Shown in pieces: positions 6,760 to 8,406 of a stretch of DNA of 8,406 nt. Origin of the DNA: Bacteroidales bacterium UBA1219. Its GTDB lineage: Bacteria > Bacteroidota > Bacteroidia > Bacteroidales > P3. The position numbers were made by a program, and so were the translations under genes. The notes beneath the pieces were generated by a model. The model ran no database searches, had not been told where the DNA came from, and was given only the letters and a program-made list of their open reading frames with translations. Every line of letters begins with the position of its first letter. The first letter of the stretch is position 1. The stretch is from contig DBXF01000063.1 in assembly GCA_002309295.1 (NCBI GenBank), positions 1,030 to 9,435 of the forward strand, given 5' to 3'.

Positions 6760-6774
6760 TTTTTTTTTTTTTTT
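6759..6774 (-). repeat. A16 homopolymer at the receptor start codon
   Basis: On the coding (-) strand there are 16 consecutive A, the last being the A of the ATG start codon at 6759. Six A (6751-6756) follow the ATG and a further run of seven A (6739-6745) lies a few codons in. A-rich leaders help translation start in Bacteroidetes, where Shine-Dalgarno sequences are rare, but a run this long is also prone to slippage during replication. Confidence 0.85.
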
Positions 6775-6788
6775 ACATGATTATTTGA

Positions 6789-6801
6789 GTTTTAGTGGGT
6801 T
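6789..6801 (-). repeat. Right arm of 13-bp inverted repeat flanking the receptor gene
   Basis: GTTTTAGTGGGTT on the + strand is the exact reverse complement of 4696-4708. This arm lies 29 bp upstream of the receptor start codon. In receptor mRNA the two arms would be complementary, one in the 5' leader and the other just past the stop codon. Confidence 0.6.
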
Positions 6802-6810
6802 ATTGAAAGG

Positions 6811-6828
6811 CAGCCCCTAACGGGGTTG
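6811..6828 (-). other. Small hairpin in the receptor leader
   Basis: CCCC (6814-6817) and GGGG (6822-6825) pair around the 4-nt loop TAAC, with two more possible outer pairs across a mismatch. It lies about 50 bp upstream of the receptor start. It is too small to be a known riboswitch. No TAnnTTTG box is visible on the - strand between 6760 and 6860, so the receptor promoter is not identified. Confidence 0.3.
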
Positions 6829-6854
6829 TGATATGAAATGCGTGTTTTTATAAC

Positions 6855-6882
6855 AAAAAAGGCGGCGAAAAAGCCGCCTTTT
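6855..6882 (-). terminator. Intrinsic terminator after the PepSY-like gene
   Basis: GGCGGC (6861-6866) and GCCGCC (6873-6878) form a GC-only core, extended by four A/T pairs, with loop GAAAAA on the + strand. Read on the - strand it is followed by six T (6860-6855). It lies 18 bp past the stop codon of the gene ending at 6901 and separates that gene from the receptor gene, so the receptor should have its own promoter. Confidence 0.9.
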
Positions 6883-6900
6883 ATATACCATTAGATTTTT

Positions 6901-7962
6901 CTATCTTATATCTTTCTCGTCGAGGGGGTTGGCGAGCAGGCCGGTGAATTTGCCCACGTTGTCGAAAGTCATGCGGGTGAATTTCTTGCCTTTTTTGCCT
7001 TTCACTTTCTGGCTGATAACCACGTAGAAATATTGTTTGGGTTTCTTGCCTTCCTCGTTACGGTATTTGGAGTCGTAGTCGTAGCGCACCACTTTTTCGA
7101 TGTCGTATTTCTCGCCTTTCAGCTTTTCGGCAAGGTATTTCTGAATGGGACGCGGGTAGCGTTCGGGAGCCAGAGTTGTTCCCACCATAATCATGGTGCC
7201 ATTTTCGGCCAGCACAGCGTCGAAATTCACTTTGGCGTTGTTTGTGAAATAGGCAACATAGTATTCGTTGTCGCGCATAACCCATTCGGGACCGGTTTTA
7301 ACACGTGCGGCGGGGTAGCGTTTCTCGAAGTTTTTCTTCACGGCATCGGGAGGGGTAACAGTCTCCACCTCGGAGTCGATGTCGAGGTCTCTTCTTTTCT
7401 TGCTTTTTTTGTTGCCGTCTTTATCGGGAGCCACGGGCTCTTCACGTTCCGAGAGGTCGGCTTCGGGGTTGTTGCGGGCAATAAAGTCGCGGCGCACCAC
7501 CTCGGGGTCGGGAGCGTTGGTCTTGGTGAGTTTTCCGCGGGTGTCGAAAATCAGTTCGAAATCGTCAGAGCCCACGCCCTTACGGGTGATTATCATGCGA
7601 TAGTAGTTGTCGCCGCTCATCTCCTCGATATATTCGGTGGAACGGATTTTGAAACCGGGGTAGTTGTCCACAAAATAGGTGTTCATAATGGTGGGGCATT
7701 CCGATACGTCCACAACAAAGGCGCTGTACTGCCATTCGCCGTCGTCGGTGAAATAGGCTTTGCCTTTCTGACCTTCGGTGGTGAAATCGGCAACGTATTG
7801 TCCGGGTTGTTCAAACCAAGCGCTAACGGCATACGAGGTGTAAGTGTTTTCCATAGCCAGAAGCACCTGACGCGGCACTTGCGACTCTTTCACCTTTTTC
7901 TGTGCGTTGACGCTCGCAGTTATCATTATTATCGCCAATATGGCCAAAACTATTCTTTTCAT
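6901..7962 (-). CDS. Secreted protein with two PepSY-like (DUF2874/BLIP-like) domains
   Basis: This 353-residue protein has a clear signal peptide, MKRIVLAILAIIMITASVNA, with cleavage after Ala20 and no lipobox Cys, so it is probably periplasmic. Two similar halves follow. The first (about 28-146) starts VPRQVLLAMENTY and contains YVADF, GKAYFTDDGEWQY, then a second subrepeat from about 90 ending FELIFDTRGKL. The second (about 204-342) starts PPDAVKKNFEKRYPAA and contains YYVAYF, FDAVLAENGTM and a final strand-rich part ending RMTFDNVGKF. The pattern of a short helix (xxVxxxFxxxYP) followed by strands with a polar turn is that of PepSY-like domains common in Bacteroidetes secreted proteins. 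A highly charged linker (about 166-200, with KKSKKRRD) joins the halves. Function is unknown; the domains have been proposed to bind or inhibit partners, and I assign no activity. It is not an obvious operon partner of purA (91-bp gap) or of the receptor (terminator between). Confidence 0.85.
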   Translation of the reverse strand: MKRIVLAILAIIMITASVNAQKKVKESQVPRQVLLAMENTYTSYAVSAWFEQPGQYVADFTTEGQKGKAYFTDDGEWQYSAFVVDVSECPTIMNTYFVDNYPGFKIRSTEYIEEMSGDNYYRMIITRKGVGSDDFELIFDTRGKLTKTNAPDPEVVRRDFIARNNPEADLSEREEPVAPDKDGNKKSKKRRDLDIDSEVETVTPPDAVKKNFEKRYPAARVKTGPEWVMRDNEYYVAYFTNNAKVNFDAVLAENGTMIMVGTTLAPERYPRPIQKYLAEKLKGEKYDIEKVVRYDYDSKYRNEEGKKPKQYFYVVISQKVKGKKGKKFTRMTFDNVGKFTGLLANPLDEKDIR

Positions 7963-8022
7963 GGTATGTAGTTTTTATAAATTGGTGTTTCTATTTTGGT
8001 AACTTTTTTGTTCTAATCTTTA

Positions 8023-8032
8023 CGTTTAAACG
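8023..8032. promoter_or_regulatory. Palindrome in the PepSY-like gene's upstream region
   Basis: CGTTTAAACG is a perfect 10-bp palindrome, 60-70 bp upstream of the start codon at 7962. Position and symmetry would fit an operator for a dimeric regulator, but a single short site is weak evidence. No exact TAnnTTTG box is seen on the - strand in this gap. Confidence 0.25.
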
Positions 8033-8050
8033 ATAAAAAATGTTTTTTAT
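8033..8050 (-). terminator. AT-only hairpin after purA
   Basis: ATAAAAAA and TTTTTTAT form a perfect 8-bp inverted repeat with a 2-nt spacer, 3 bp past the purA stop codon. With no GC pairs it would be a weak terminator. It is the only terminator-like element between purA and the next gene on this strand. Confidence 0.3.
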
Positions 8051-8053
8051 TGC

Positions 8054-8406
8054 CTATCTGAAAAGTACGTCTTTGCGGTCGGGACTGATGGATACGGCCT
8101 TGATGGGGGTGTGTACGGCTTTCTCAATTTCGGCAAGGTAGCTGAGGGCGTTTTTCGGCAGCTGGTCGAACGAGGGAGTGCCTTGCAGCTCGCATTGCCA
8201 GCCGGGGTATTCGTTCAGCACGGGTTTTATCTCCACCGAGTTGAACTCGAAGGGTATCTCTTCGGTCTCTTTTCCTCCGATGATGTATTTGTTACACATC
8301 TTGATGGTCTCGAAGTCGTTGAGCACGTCGATTTTTGTAACCAGCAGGTCGGTGACACCGTTAAGCATGCAGGCGTATTTCAGAGCGGGGATGTCGATCC
8401 AGCCGC
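8054..8406 (-). CDS. purA: Adenylosuccinate synthetase (C-terminal part, truncated by window edge)
   Basis: These are the last 116 residues of the enzyme that joins IMP and aspartate with GTP to make adenylosuccinate, the first committed step of AMP synthesis. The frame is open to the window edge and begins GWIDIPALKYACMLNGVTDL, a strongly conserved PurA block, followed by KIDVLNDFETIKMCNKY, an EYPGWQCEL segment and the C-terminal ISPDRKDVLF, equivalent to the usual VGPDRxxTI end. The full protein is normally about 420-430 residues, so roughly three quarters of the gene lies beyond base 8406. The stop is TAG at 8056-8054. It is a housekeeping gene with no sign of damage in the visible part. 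Confidence 0.97.
   Translation of the reverse strand, partial: GWIDIPALKYACMLNGVTDLLVTKIDVLNDFETIKMCNKYIIGGKETEEIPFEFNSVEIKPVLNEYPGWQCELQGTPSFDQLPKNALSYLAEIEKAVHTPIKAVSISPDRKDVLFR

Noticed and set aside
6760..6900. Possible cobalamin or other riboswitch before the BtuB-sized receptor
   Set aside because: The gap is only 141 bp, part of which is the upstream gene's terminator. No B12-box-like sequence or multi-stem structure is visible, only one 4-bp hairpin.
7033..7971. 312-codon open frame on the + strand, antisense to the PepSY-like gene
   Set aside because: It lies wholly opposite a well-supported gene with a clear signal peptide. The translation is low-complexity (rich in Phe, Val, Gly, His) with no recognisable motif, as expected from codon bias of the real gene.

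Overview
The window looks like ordinary chromosomal DNA from a member of the Bacteroidota, most likely order Bacteroidales. The evidence is: an RpoC with the Bacteroidales form of the sequence around the bridge helix; a DUF3467 gene directly behind rpoC; a Porphyromonas/Bacteroides-like superoxide dismutase; a TonB-dependent receptor; a tandem PepSY-like secreted protein; TAnnTTTG-type -7 promoter boxes; and no clear Shine-Dalgarno sequences. Genus cannot be fixed from this sequence. I saw no mobile element, CRISPR array, tRNA or rRNA, and no gene-free stretch longer than about 150 bp.

The left half (1-4638) is all on the + strand. It holds the C-terminal half of rpoC (1-2133), a strong intrinsic terminator, a DUF3467 gene (2193-2504), a second strong terminator lying only 10 bp before a CYTH-domain gene (2578-3192), a promoter-like box at 3297, and then pcm (3338-4000, isoaspartyl protein repair) and sodB (4048-4638, iron-type superoxide dismutase). 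The last two are close, have no terminator between them and are probably one transcript.

A symmetric terminator at 4655-4690 ends sodB and also serves the opposing gene. The right half (4711-8406) is all on the - strand. Read in its own direction it holds the C-terminal part of purA (8406-8054), a secreted tandem PepSY-like protein (7962-6901), a strong terminator, a 95-bp leader region, and a BtuB-sized TonB-dependent outer-membrane receptor (6759-4711).

Most of the window is housekeeping, and I do not see a new multi-gene system. The least explained part is the receptor locus. It has a run of 16 A directly at the start codon, a roughly 45-residue basic/aromatic extension before the signal peptide, and a perfect 13-bp inverted repeat with one arm in the 5' leader and the other 2 bp past the stop codon. 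Together these suggest special control of receptor expression, perhaps phase variation. The leader terminator in front of the CYTH gene is a second possible regulatory device.
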